This document shows, piece after piece, positions 47,204-56,300 of a stretch of 64,000 nucleotides of DNA; the first letter of the stretch is position 1, and the number at the start of each line of letters is the position of its first letter. Origin of the DNA: Escherichia coli (lineage in GTDB: Bacteria > Pseudomonadota > Gammaproteobacteria > Enterobacterales > Enterobacteriaceae). The notes under the pieces were generated by a model. The model did no database searches and was not told the DNA's origin. It was given only the letters and a program-made list of their open reading frames with translations. The position numbers and the translations under genes are program-made. The stretch is from assembly GCF_036503815.1 (NCBI RefSeq), contig NZ_AP027764.1, positions 4,154,001-4,218,000 on the forward strand, in the 5' to 3' direction.

Positions 47204-47566
47204 ATGAACTCAAACGTTGCTAGTATTTATAGTGCTGCTAATGTTAACAGTAATGATTTAGCTTTAGAGTTGTACTGGAAAATCCAAGAAGTCTCTGCAT
47301 GGTTTGTGAAACATGTAAACGCAAAATCGGTTGAGCAACTACGCGACTTTAACCCGTCATTCGCTGAAATTGCCGATCTTTCTGACGCCACTGCAGATAT
47401 CATTACGAAGTTGCTTCAAGTCGGTGTTTGGGACGATGAAAGAGTTATGGCAAATGCCCGCCAAGCAGTGCTTTTAATGCGCCAAGTCGCAGAAGCGATC
47501 GAGCGTGGCGATAACGACAGTATTCAAGACGGAGCCAACCGCTTATCAGCAATGGCATTCGTTTAA
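47204..47566 (+). CDS. Unrecognised prophage protein (120 residues)
   Basis: Begins MNSNVASIYSAANVNSND and is predicted largely helical with few charged clusters; no motif, membrane segment or signal peptide is clear. It follows an AT-rich region with several -10-like hexamers and is followed after 53 bp by a 42-residue gene and then a terminator, suggesting a two-gene transcript. Located between tfa and the attachment site, where lambdoid phages carry lysogenic-conversion or type III effector genes; no effector family is recognised. Confidence 0.6.
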   Translation: MNSNVASIYSAANVNSNDLALELYWKIQEVSAWFVKHVNAKSVEQLRDFNPSFAEIADLSDATADIITKLLQVGVWDDERVMANARQAVLLMRQVAEAIERGDNDSIQDGANRLSAMAFV

Positions 47567-47619
47567 CTTAGTCAACTTAAAAAGTGAGTTTTACCTAGCT
47601 AGGTAAGTCAGGAGCCAAT

Positions 47620-47748
47620 ATGATGAATAAAATTGAAGCACGCCGCATTGCGCTGTTGCGAGAAGCCATCAAAAACGTTGATAAAATCAAAGAAATTCAA
47701 ACATTTATCGATCAAGAGCTAAAGGCTATGAATCGAAAAGCTGCATAA
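47620..47748 (+). CDS. Small basic protein (42 residues), unrecognised
   Basis: Starts at the first of two adjacent ATGs; AGGAG lies five bases upstream. Helical and basic, MMNKIEARRIALLREAIKNV at the start, with an E/K-rich heptad pattern that could be a short coiled coil. Directly followed by a strong terminator, so it ends the transcript that begins upstream of 47204. Confidence 0.6.
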   Translation: MMNKIEARRIALLREAIKNVDKIKEIQTFIDQELKAMNRKAA

Positions 47749-47756
47749 AGTAAAAA

Positions 47757-47779
47757 AACCCGGCAAAGCCGGGTTTTTT
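47757..47779 (+). terminator. Terminator of the accessory two-gene unit
   Basis: AACCCGGC/GCCGGGTT stem with an AAA loop, then TTTTTT, nine bases after the 42-residue gene. Confidence 0.9.
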
Positions 47780-47901
47780 ATTACCATCCTTTTACACTTT
47801 CGGCAGAACAGTTGACCACCATTCTGAAAGAACGTATTTCCCTTAGGGCGAGGATTAATGAGTTCCGCGCTTTTAGCATCTCCGGATACCTCACGTACGC
47901 C

Positions 47902-48405
47902 TTAACCCTCTGCCGCAGAGTCCGTATTCTGAGAGGCTCGCCAACGGTAAGCAAAGGCAAAAAGCGTCAGATCCAGCTCGAAGGTCTCGTGCATTCCATC
48001 CACGGACACGGAGGTACCCAGTAATCCCTTCCGAACCAGGGACTCCACACCAGTTTGCGGATCATCAAGCCGGTTCATTTGTCCCCATGTCATCACAGCA
48101 CCGCCGAATGCTACAAAGTGCTGTACCACGTTTTTTTCACTGTCCGTAAGTGAATCATAAAGTGCGGCCAACTGCTGCCTTGAAGCAGCTTTTCCTTTCT
48201 GGGCAAGAAGACGCTGATGCCATCCTCCGGCAATGATCTTGACGATCGGGAATGGAATAATAAATGCGAACAGCGTCAGGACATAGTCGTGAAGGAGCAG
48301 ATAACAGCTCATTCCGGCAAGTCCCGCGACAAATATGGCGACATTAATGCCGAAATCTTTCTCCGTATAAACCCTGTCGAACAGTTTTCCAAGAAATTCA
48401 GTCAT
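47902..48405 (-). CDS. Prophage membrane protein, SieB-like layout
   Basis: 167 residues. Two hydrophobic segments near the N-terminus (about 19-37 and 40-60) precede a cytoplasmic domain with LTDSEKNVVQHFVAFGG and TGVESLVRKGLLGT, resembling the superinfection-exclusion protein B family (PF14163) whose members abort infection by other phages. The match is by layout and short motifs only. GGGAG precedes the ATG. It is oriented against the 47.2-kb genes, as expected for an independently expressed moron gene. Confidence 0.5.
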   Translation of the reverse strand: MTEFLGKLFDRVYTEKDFGINVAIFVAGLAGMSCYLLLHDYVLTLFAFIIPFPIVKIIAGGWHQRLLAQKGKAASRQQLAALYDSLTDSEKNVVQHFVAFGGAVMTWGQMNRLDDPQTGVESLVRKGLLGTSVSVDGMHETFELDLTLFAFAYRWRASQNTDSAAEG

Positions 48406-48930
48406 TGATTTACTCCCTACATGCTATGTCGCACCGCCCCAAATCAAAAGAGCGAATGGTTCAGTGTCGGCAGTATTCCCAATGATTAGCCAACATGCGC
48501 CCGGCATCATACCAGTTTTCAGTCAACACCAAGCCGGCAATAAGAGAGAACTCCTGATCCATCATGGCAATCAGATCTCCAAACAACACTGACAGAAATT
48601 CCTGGATGAAGTTGCTTTTCGATTTACCGGCTACGCTGACCTAAGTGGTGTCGCCGTATTTATCAGTTTATTAACAGCCCCTCATAGCCCAGTACCTGTG
48701 AACATTGCTCAGTCCCTAGACAAACCGCTGTGTGGTGACGGTCTTCCGGCCATTCGGTTCCCACTGTATTGAAGCATGCCAGGCTATTTCAATATCGCTA
48801 TGCCGTGGCATCATTTAACCCCTTGTAATTCATCGTCATAACTGTAGTAATGTTTTCCGCTTCAGGGAAAAAATAGCATCCAACCGCAGCACGTTCTTGC
48901 ATACGACGTGCTGCGGCATAATCCCAATGA
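48406..48930. other. Accessory region between the SieB-like gene and tfa, possible gene remnants
   Basis: 525 bp with no full gene. On the minus strand a frame from about 48640 to 48463 reads ...NFIQEFLSVLFGDLIAMMDQ and ends EYCRH, and a 32-residue frame near 48712-48810 begins MMPRHSDIEIAWHASIQ; both look protein-like but start or stop abruptly, as in decayed genes. Copy B of the direct repeat ends the region. Confidence 0.35.
48880..48916. repeat. Direct repeat copy B, hairpin-forming
   Basis: 37 bp with perfect 11-bp arms CCGCAGCACGT (48884-48894) and ACGTGCTGCGG (48906-48916) around an 11-base loop. Matches copy A at 46817 in the same orientation, about 2.06 kb away. Confidence 0.85.
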
Positions 48931-49515
48931 TTACTCCCTGACAGGGTTCGTAGGCCACTCAATATCAGGTGCAGTTGATGTATCAACACGGTTCAGCAAC
49001 ACCCGATACTTCTTCCAGGCTTCCAGCAACGAGTTTTCTTCCTCCGTTGCGATCTCCAGATCTACAGCATCCTGAAGCGGCGCAATATGCTCACTGGCTA
49101 CCTGCATCAGGCTGTTTTTTGTTTCTTCCGCCTCCCGGATCCGGAACAGTTTTTCTGCTTCTGCATCTTTCACCCAGGCTGTGCCGTTCCACTTCTGATA
49201 TTCCCCTTCCGGCGACAACCAGGTAACATTTTCCGGTAATGGGCCAAGTTCAGAAATAAATAACGCGTCGCCGGAAGCCACGTCATAGACGGTTTTACCC
49301 CGATGGTCTTCAACGAGATGCCACGATGCCTCATCACTGTTGAAAACAGCCACAAAGCCAGCCGGAATATCTGGCGGTGCAATATCGGTACTGTTTGCTG
49401 GCAGACCTGTATGAGGTGGAATGTATGCATCACCTTCACCAATAAATTCATTAGTTCCGGCCAGCAGATTATAAATTGTTATGGTCCGTGGTTGTTCACT
49501 CATTCTGAAATCCAT
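48931..49515 (-). CDS. tfa: Tail fibre assembly protein Tfa
   Basis: Chaperone for side tail fibre folding or assembly. 194 residues from the ATG giving MDFRMSEQPRTITIYN, the lambda Tfa length and start (lambda: MAFRMSEQPRT). Conserved features include the Gly/Pro-rich IPPHTGLPANSTDIAPP and the C-terminal EAWKKYRVLLNRVDTS. It follows the macro-domain gene instead of following stf directly, as it does in lambda. Confidence 0.95.
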   Translation of the reverse strand: MDFRMSEQPRTITIYNLLAGTNEFIGEGDAYIPPHTGLPANSTDIAPPDIPAGFVAVFNSDEASWHLVEDHRGKTVYDVASGDALFISELGPLPENVTWLSPEGEYQKWNGTAWVKDAEAEKLFRIREAEETKNSLMQVASEHIAPLQDAVDLEIATEEENSLLEAWKKYRVLLNRVDTSTAPDIEWPTNPVRE

Positions 49516-49525
49516 GTTTTCACCT

Positions 49526-50416
49526 CTACTTAATATCAGAGACAGAATATTGTTTATTGAGCGTATGGGTGTGAGCACCAATAACGATGCTGCTTCCGTG
49601 GCTGTGTGCGCCAGAGGTGAGATTGCCTACGGGATTTTCTGGATTAAACCGGTGTGTATGCGAATCAGGGCGAGAGCGATTATTAGTCAGCACGTCATCA
49701 GCCTGATGCACATGGCTAATACAGACCTGCCCGGAACGTGAGCAATACGTCCGGTAATCGCCGCATCCAATATATTTAGTATCCGCATAACGGCAAACAG
49801 AATTACCCGGACAGTATGCATATGTGCCAAATACTGCCGACTGGCGGGAGTGTGCGTATTCCCAGTTAATTGATTCTGTTTTCTTATTAAAGTTATCCCA
49901 TGCCTGCTTCATTTGCCGGGCAACGCTTTCAAACGGCACCTGACCACATCCGGCCCCCATTGCAGGGAATACCACCGTCTTTATTTTCCTGTCTGTCGTT
50001 GCATTTTTATTGTGCTGAAAGATGGCAAGTAAAGCGGCCCACGTGGCGTTATATACAGCGTCTGTTCCGTCAATTGTCAGTGGAACACGCATGGTTGGCG
50101 CGTGTACCAGCCAGGGGTGATGATTATTCCCCGTTTCAATAACAAATGCAGAACCTACAGGCTGTTCGCCTAAATATTCACGAAGAATATGATTCTGAAC
50201 GCGGGACTGTAACTGAGTACCGAAGAATGCGGTAATGGCGGCATCAACACCGCCATCCATCAGGCCGAAACTATTTGCCGCACTTACCATGCAGTCAAAT
50301 TCTCTGATTGTTTCAAATGGCTTTCCGACAATATTCACATTATCTGCGTTTGCAAATACCCGATTAAATGCTTCAGCCATTTCTGTTACTGGTGCAGAAA
50401 GAATGAGCGTAATCAT
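49526..50416 (-). CDS. Macro-domain protein with Cys-rich and HxH-repeat tail
   Basis: 296 residues. Residues about 1-185 form a macro (ADP-ribose-binding) domain: MVSAANSFGLMDGGVDAAI (43-61) is the ribose-binding loop and VVFPAMGAGCGQVPFESVA (148-166) the phosphate loop. A Cys-rich segment follows (C202, C208, C218, C225, C232), then HxH motifs HVH 235, HTH 253, HSH 271 and HTH 282, the iron-binding pattern of phage tail tips. The ATG overlaps the stf stop (ATGA). Probably a virion tail-fibre component or tip; ADP-ribose binding or hydrolysis is inferred. Confidence 0.8.
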   Translation of the reverse strand: MITLILSAPVTEMAEAFNRVFANADNVNIVGKPFETIREFDCMVSAANSFGLMDGGVDAAITAFFGTQLQSRVQNHILREYLGEQPVGSAFVIETGNNHHPWLVHAPTMRVPLTIDGTDAVYNATWAALLAIFQHNKNATTDRKIKTVVFPAMGAGCGQVPFESVARQMKQAWDNFNKKTESINWEYAHSRQSAVFGTYAYCPGNSVCRYADTKYIGCGDYRTYCSRSGQVCISHVHQADDVLTNNRSRPDSHTHRFNPENPVGNLTSGAHSHGSSIVIGAHTHTLNKQYSVSDIK

Positions 50417-52644
50417 GCAAGCCTCACAATATAGTTAAATGCGATGTTTTTGACGGTGTTTTCCGCGTTACCCGCAGCGTTAACGGTGATGGTGTGTCCA
50501 TGTGAACCAATCGCAACGGAGTGCGTGTGTGCACCAATACCGACAGTATGTGCGTGAGCACCTGCAGATGCAGCTGTGCCGCTGACACTATGAGTGTGCG
50601 CTCCTGCAGCACTTGTATTCACACTGGCCGCAGACACTACCTTATGTACAGACCCATTTTGTGACCACTGGGTGACTGCTGATGCACCTGTGACACTATG
50701 AGTATGGTTTCCGGCACTTGCGGCTGTACCGCTCACACTGTGCGTATGCGCCCCGGTGTTATTCGTGGATTTAGTGCCGTAATCAAACGACGATGTGGTT
50801 TTCGTCCCCAAATCCGTACTGGATGCGCTGGCGCTGTGGGTGTGCGATTTAATGCCGTCCTGTTCCTGAGACAATACGGCCCGACCACTGGCAGGTTTGC
50901 CCTTAATCGTCCAGCCACGCATATCAGGGATCACGCCTGACGGATAAGCGACTGCAAGTTTCGGGTATGCAGATTTGTCAAAAGTCTGCCCCTGCATCAG
51001 AGCATAACCAGACGGAACGGTATCTGATGGCCACGGAACGGGAGCTCCTGCAGGAAAGGGCGAACTCTCTTCCAGCCCGAGGTATTCACGAACTTCTGCA
51101 GCTGAGTTTTTTGCCAGAATATCCCTGCCAGTCTGAGTCAGTTCTGTCAGGCTGGCGGCATCATTTTCCGTAAAATACGGTAATTTATTTTTCGCCGTGG
51201 TAAGCCCTGCCAGCGCAGTTAACGTTGCGTCAAGAGGCTGTTTCCCGGCCAGCGCATTTATCATTGTTGTCGCAAAGTTAGGGTCATTGCCAAGTGCTGC
51301 CGCAAGCTCATTAAGGGTATCAAGGGCTTCTGGTGATGAACCGGCCAATGCGGATATAGCAGCCCGTACGTAAGCAGTCGTAGCAATCTGCGTATTGTTT
51401 GTGCCCTGTGATGCCGTCGGCGCGGTCGGCGTTCCTGTCAGATTCGGACTTTCAGCCGGCGCTTTTTTGTTCGTCTCATCCATGACGGCCTTAACGGCGC
51501 ATGGGGTCGCAGCAAGTGTTTCAGATGTACTGTCGGTCGCACTGCTGAGCTGCACTATCCCCTTTCTCGTCGTACTCGCATCTTCAAGCGCCACGGCGGA
51601 TGCAATATCCTCTGCCCGTTTTGCCGCTGTCTCGGCGCGCGTTGCTGCAGATTCCGCCGTACTCTTGCTCTGAGCTGCCGCTGTCGCACTACCAGCTGCC
51701 TCTGTCGCCTTCGTGGATGCCGTCGTGGCGCTGCCCCTCGCTGCTGACGCCTGTCTGGTCGCCTCATCTTTTGAAGCAGACGCAGATGATGCCGATGATG
51801 CCGCCGAACTGGCGGACGATGCAGCTGCCGTTTCTGAGGATTCTGCACGGGTTTCCGACGCTTTCGCGTTCGTCTCGGATGTCTTCGCGGCAGAAGCAGA
51901 CCTCGCTGCTGCAGTTGCCTGTTCAGTGGCTTCGCCGGCCTTCGTTGTAGCTGTTGAAGCAGACGAAGCAGCACTTTCTGCCGATTTTCCGGCGGCGGTG
52001 GCACTGGCTTCGGCATTCGTTTCTGATGTTTTCGCCGCACCGGCACTGGTGGCCGCCGCGCTTTTTGAGGACTCTGCAGCGGCAGCACTTTTTTCCGCTT
52101 CAGTGGCCTTTGCTGATGCCGTTCCTTCGCTGGAAGACGCTGACTGAGCCGACGACGCGGCCTGTCCGGCTGACGTGCTGGCTGCGCGTGCTGAATCTGC
52201 AGCATCAGTCGCATGGGTTGCCGCCTCACGGGCTGATGTGCCGGCATCGCCGGCTGACTTTTTCGCGGCTGCCGTGTTCTGTACCACCGCGGACGCGTTA
52301 CGCGCCACCTCTTCCACCATCAGTTCAAAACGGCGCAGAGCCTCCGGACGGGCATCATCCTCCGTCATTGCACCGAGAAAATCATTCAGCGTACCGGGTC
52401 GGGAATCTTCATACACGGTGATGGTCCCGGCATGTGACGGCGGGAATCCTTCCACCAACAGAATAACGCTGTACTGACCGTACTCAACGTCCATGCTGTA
52501 ACGCCCGGCTTCATCCGGATTTTCTGAGGCCAGCGTGTTCACCACCACCGTGGTGCTGTTACGTTTTGCTTTCAGCTGGATTGTGCAGTTCTGTACCGGT
52601 TTTCCTGTGCCGTCTTTCAGTACACCTGAAATCTTTACTGCCAT
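50413..52644 (-). CDS. stf: Side tail fibre protein Stf
   Basis: 743 residues; lambda Stf has 774. N-terminal attachment part (MAVKISGVLKDGTGKPVQNC), a long Ala/Ser/Thr/Lys/Glu-rich shaft (about 115-380) with repeated KTSETNA and SSASSA blocks forming a trimeric coiled coil, then the fibre body (GSSPEALDTLNELAAALGND) and a C-terminal tip with several HxH motifs (SHTHS, GAHTHSV, GSHGHT) ending FNYIVRLA. Intact here as one reading frame, unlike the lambda laboratory strain where it is split. Confidence 0.95.
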   Translation of the reverse strand: MAVKISGVLKDGTGKPVQNCTIQLKAKRNSTTVVVNTLASENPDEAGRYSMDVEYGQYSVILLVEGFPPSHAGTITVYEDSRPGTLNDFLGAMTEDDARPEALRRFELMVEEVARNASAVVQNTAAAKKSAGDAGTSAREAATHATDAADSARAASTSAGQAASSAQSASSSEGTASAKATEAEKSAAAAESSKSAAATSAGAAKTSETNAEASATAAGKSAESAASSASTATTKAGEATEQATAAARSASAAKTSETNAKASETRAESSETAAASSASSAASSASSASASKDEATRQASAARGSATTASTKATEAAGSATAAAQSKSTAESAATRAETAAKRAEDIASAVALEDASTTRKGIVQLSSATDSTSETLAATPCAVKAVMDETNKKAPAESPNLTGTPTAPTASQGTNNTQIATTAYVRAAISALAGSSPEALDTLNELAAALGNDPNFATTMINALAGKQPLDATLTALAGLTTAKNKLPYFTENDAASLTELTQTGRDILAKNSAAEVREYLGLEESSPFPAGAPVPWPSDTVPSGYALMQGQTFDKSAYPKLAVAYPSGVIPDMRGWTIKGKPASGRAVLSQEQDGIKSHTHSASASSTDLGTKTTSSFDYGTKSTNNTGAHTHSVSGTAASAGNHTHSVTGASAVTQWSQNGSVHKVVSAASVNTSAAGAHTHSVSGTAASAGAHAHTVGIGAHTHSVAIGSHGHTITVNAAGNAENTVKNIAFNYIVRLA

Positions 52645-52655
52645 ATTCACCCCAC

Positions 52656-52682
52656 AAAAAAGCCCGCCTGAACCGGCGGGCT
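52656..52682 (-). terminator. Terminator between lom and stf
   Basis: On the minus strand AGCCCGCC...GGCGGGCT followed by T6, between the lom stop and the stf start. It should separate stf from the late tail transcript unless antitermination by Q is in force. Confidence 0.85.
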
Positions 52683-52708
52683 GTCATAACACTGTGTTAC
52701 CTGGCTAA

Positions 52709-53308
52709 TCAGAACTTATAACCGACACCCACGATGAAACCGTCAGTGCGCCAGTCGCCACTGCCGGAGCCTTCATAAGCAATATCAATGGCCACGGATT
52801 CGGTCGGGTTAAACTGCACGCCAGCCCCCCACGCCAGAGACGTGTTGCTGTGGCGACCGTCATCACTTCCGGTCAGCACATCGTGCGTTTTCCCCTTGTT
52901 GTCAGTTACGCGGAGATAATCCCCGGAGAAAGTCGACACACGGCTGTAAGCCACACCCGCCATCGCATACGCGCTGAACCATTCATTCACGCGTACAGAC
53001 GGCCCCGCCATCACGCTGAACCAGCGGTTACGCACGGAATCTTCATGCCAGCGGGTATCGCTGTAACGGGTAAGCTGGCGATTCTTGTCTCCTGCATAGC
53101 TGAATGACGTCACCAGCCCCAGCGTGTCCGTAAACTCATAACGGTATTTCACGTTAATCCCGTTCAGATCATCGCTGCCGGAAACGTTCGTCGAGGCATG
53201 AAGATAGCCCGCGCTCAGCGTGGACTGATGTTCAGACGCCCATGCAGGCGCACCGGATACGGCCAGACAGATGGCTGCGGACAAAATGGCGGCATAAAGT
53301 TTACGCAT
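52709..53308 (-). CDS. lom: Outer-membrane protein Lom (Ail/Lom family)
   Basis: 199 residues (lambda Lom 206), signal peptide [19 protein letters not shown] with AWA cleavage near 24. Alternating hydrophobic strands form an eight-stranded beta barrel ending in the aromatic GVGYKF for outer-membrane insertion. A lysogenic-conversion gene expressed from the prophage; relatives (Ail, PagC, OmpX) aid adhesion and serum resistance. Confidence 0.95.
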
Positions 53309-53332
53309 AATTACCTCTCGCTTTTCTGCAAT

Positions 53333-53356
53333 AAAAAAGGCGTCATTTCTGACGCC
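53333..53356 (-). terminator. Terminator between J and lom
   Basis: On the minus strand GGCGTCAGAAATGACGCC followed by TTTTTT, just after the J stop. Confidence 0.85.
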
Positions 53357-53374
53357 CGTTCTGGGTTATAAAAT

Positions 53375-56300
53375 TCAGCTGATACTGATACCTGCTGTGG
53401 ATTTTTTCATCACCACAACCAGCAGATCGCTGATACTGGTTGTTGGTGTCCAGTTATTCGCTCCTGATGAAGATACGGTGAATGTCAGTGTCAGCGTCCC
53501 CTGTCCGGCAGGCATATCTATAACTGAGGAAAATACGCCCTGAGCATCCGTCGTGGACTGATTAAAAATCTCCTGACCATTGCGGGTCACTCTTAACCGG
53601 CAGGTTGAATACCAGTATGACTGTTGGTTATTACTGTTGAAATTCTCATGCTTACCACCGCGGAATAACACTGGCGGTATCATGACCTGCCGGTCAAATT
53701 TCTGATCATCACTGATTCTTACCGTGATGGTGCCACTGGCATAACTGTTCGTGCGGGGGAAAGACTTGCTGACCGTTTTGACAATATCGCCTTCAATCTG
53801 ATTGGCTGACAGTTTCCCCTTAATCTGACAGTTCTCATTAATCGTGACGTTGTTGAGCGTCCCGGAGTTCGCATTCACACTGCCACTGATATCCGCATTT
53901 TTAGCAGTCAGCTTTCCGTCCGGTGTCAGGGAAAATGCCGGTGGATTTCCACCGCTGGTAATGGTGGGGGCCGTCAGGCGCTTCAGGAACACGTCGTTCA
54001 TGAATATCTGGTTGCCCTGCGCCACAAACATCGGCGTTTCATTCCCGTTTGCCGGGTCAATAAACGCGATACGATTGGCGGCAACCAGAAACTGGCTCAG
54101 TTTGCCTTCCTCCGTGTCCTCCATACTGAGGCCAATACCCGCGACATAATGTTTGCCGTCTTTGGTCTGCTCAATTTTGACAGCCCACATGGCATTCCAT
54201 TTATCGTTGGCATCCTTCCACTCTTTCGAAAACTCATCCAGTCTGCTGGCGTTATCCTCCGTCAGATCGACTTTTTCCAGCAGCTCTTTACCGAGATGGG
54301 ATTCGGTTATCTTGCCTTTGAAAAAATCCAGGTAACCTTCCGCATCATCGCTCGCCCGACCGACGGACTCCACGAATGCCGATTTGCCAACGGTGTTCAC
54401 ACTGCGGATATAAAAGTAATAATCATGGCCCGGTTTGATATTGATACTGGCGGCTATCCAGTACAGCCCCGTGCCAAGGTAGCGGGCTGTGGTTTCAACC
54501 TGCCTGATATCGGTAATCCGCGTTTCCGAGAACCAGAACTCAAATTGTACCGTCGGATCATAAACCGCAAGATGCGGCGTGGCGGTTATCTGAAAATAGC
54601 CCGGTGTCAGCTCAATCCGAGACGGCGCTGCCGGTGCGGCAATCCGGAACGATACCGATGCCGGATCGCCCTGCTGTCCCCACGCATTTACCGCCCGGAC
54701 AGTCAGCCTGTAGTTCCCCAGCGCCAGTTGCGTGAAGCGGTATGTGGTTTCCGTCGTCCTTGCCGTACTGACCAGCCGCTCACTGCCATCGTCCGCTGCC
54801 ACGGTCAGGCGAAGCAGGAAGCTCACCCCCTTCACCACCTTCGGCGTGTCCCAGCGCGCCAGCACCTGATATTCCCCGCTGTCTGCGGTGACTTCGGCAG
54901 TCAGGTGCTGCACCGCGGGCGGCGTGACGCCATTCACCGTGCCGCTCAGGTCGCCGTCAAAGTGCGCCCCGTTATCCACGATGGCTTCTTTTTCGGGTAC
55001 ATGCTGCACGGCGGTAATGGCATACGTGCCGTCGTCGTTCTCACGGATACTCACGCAGCGGAACAGGCGCTGGCGCAACGTCGGCAACTTCAGCCCCCAT
55101 ACGCTGTATCCGGCAACGCCGTCAGGAACACGGCTCACTTTTACCTTCACGCCGTCGGTGACGGACTGGACCTCCACGCTGACCGGATTGCCACTTCCGT
55201 CAACCAGGCTTATCAGCGTGGTACCGGAGGATGGCAGCGTGATTTCACGGTCGAGCGTCAGCGTCCGGGTCTGGCTGTTCACCGCCAGCACGCGCCCGCC
55301 GGTGCTGATCCCCGCATAGTCATCATCGCAGATTTCAATAACATCACCCGGCACATGGCGAAGCCCTTCGGCACCCACGCTGAAATCCACGGTCTGCGTC
55401 TCCAGCAGCTCCGTTTTAATCAGCCACAGCCCGGCGCGGTGTGCCTGCCCCCGGCTGGTACAGCCAAAGGCATCCATCTTCGTGACGTTACGACCGTAAC
55501 GGGCAATGGCCTGCGTGTCCTCCACAAGCTCTGTCGCCGTCTCCCAGCCGTTATCCGGGTCAATCCAGTTCACCTCAACGGCATTATGGCGGTCCTTGAG
55601 GGCGCTGAAGCTGTAGCGGAACGGCGCGCCATCATCCGGCATCACCACATTACTGCGGTTATAGGTCCACACCTTATCCGACGGTCGGTCCTGCACGAAC
55701 GTCAGCGTCTGCCCGTTCCATACCGGCATACAGCGCATCGCCGAGCAGAAATCGCTGAGAACATCCCACGCCTTACGCTGTGTGGTCAGGTAGGCATTAC
55801 AGGTGATGCGCGGCTCCGTGCCGCCAAAGCCGTCCGGCACTGACTGGTCGCAGTACTGGCCGATGACATACAGCGCCCATTTATCCACATCCGCCGCACC
55901 AAGACGTTTCCCCATGCCGTAGCGCGGATGGATCAGCATATCCCACAGACACCAGGCCATGTTGTTGCTGTATGCCGGTTTAAACGTTCCGTCCCAGATA
56001 CCGCTGTATTGCCGCGTCTGCGGGTTATAATTCGACGGCACCTGCAGAATACGCCCGCGCAGATGATAATTACGGCTCACCTGCTGGCTGCCGAACTGCT
56101 CCGAGTCCACCTGCACGCCGACCAGTGCCGTGTTCGGGTAGCACTGTTTCACATCGATAATTTCGGTGTATGACGACCAGAGCGTTTTGTTCTGCAGCTG
56201 GTCTGTGGTGCTGTCCGGCGTCATCCTGCGCATCCGGATACTGAACGGGCGCGGCGGCAGGTTATCCACCACCACCGAGGCCAGATACTGTGAAGTGGTT

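Noticed and set aside
47204..47566. Type III secretion effector assignment for the 120-residue gene
   Set aside because: Position fits, but no effector motif or N-terminal signature could be recognised.
51555..52247. Arg/Pro/Gln-rich frame inside stf
   Set aside because: Frame-shifted reading of the Ala/Ser/Lys-rich repeats of the tail fibre.
54149..55843. 564-codon open frame opposite gene J
   Set aside because: Arg/His/Pro-rich shadow of a highly biased structural gene.
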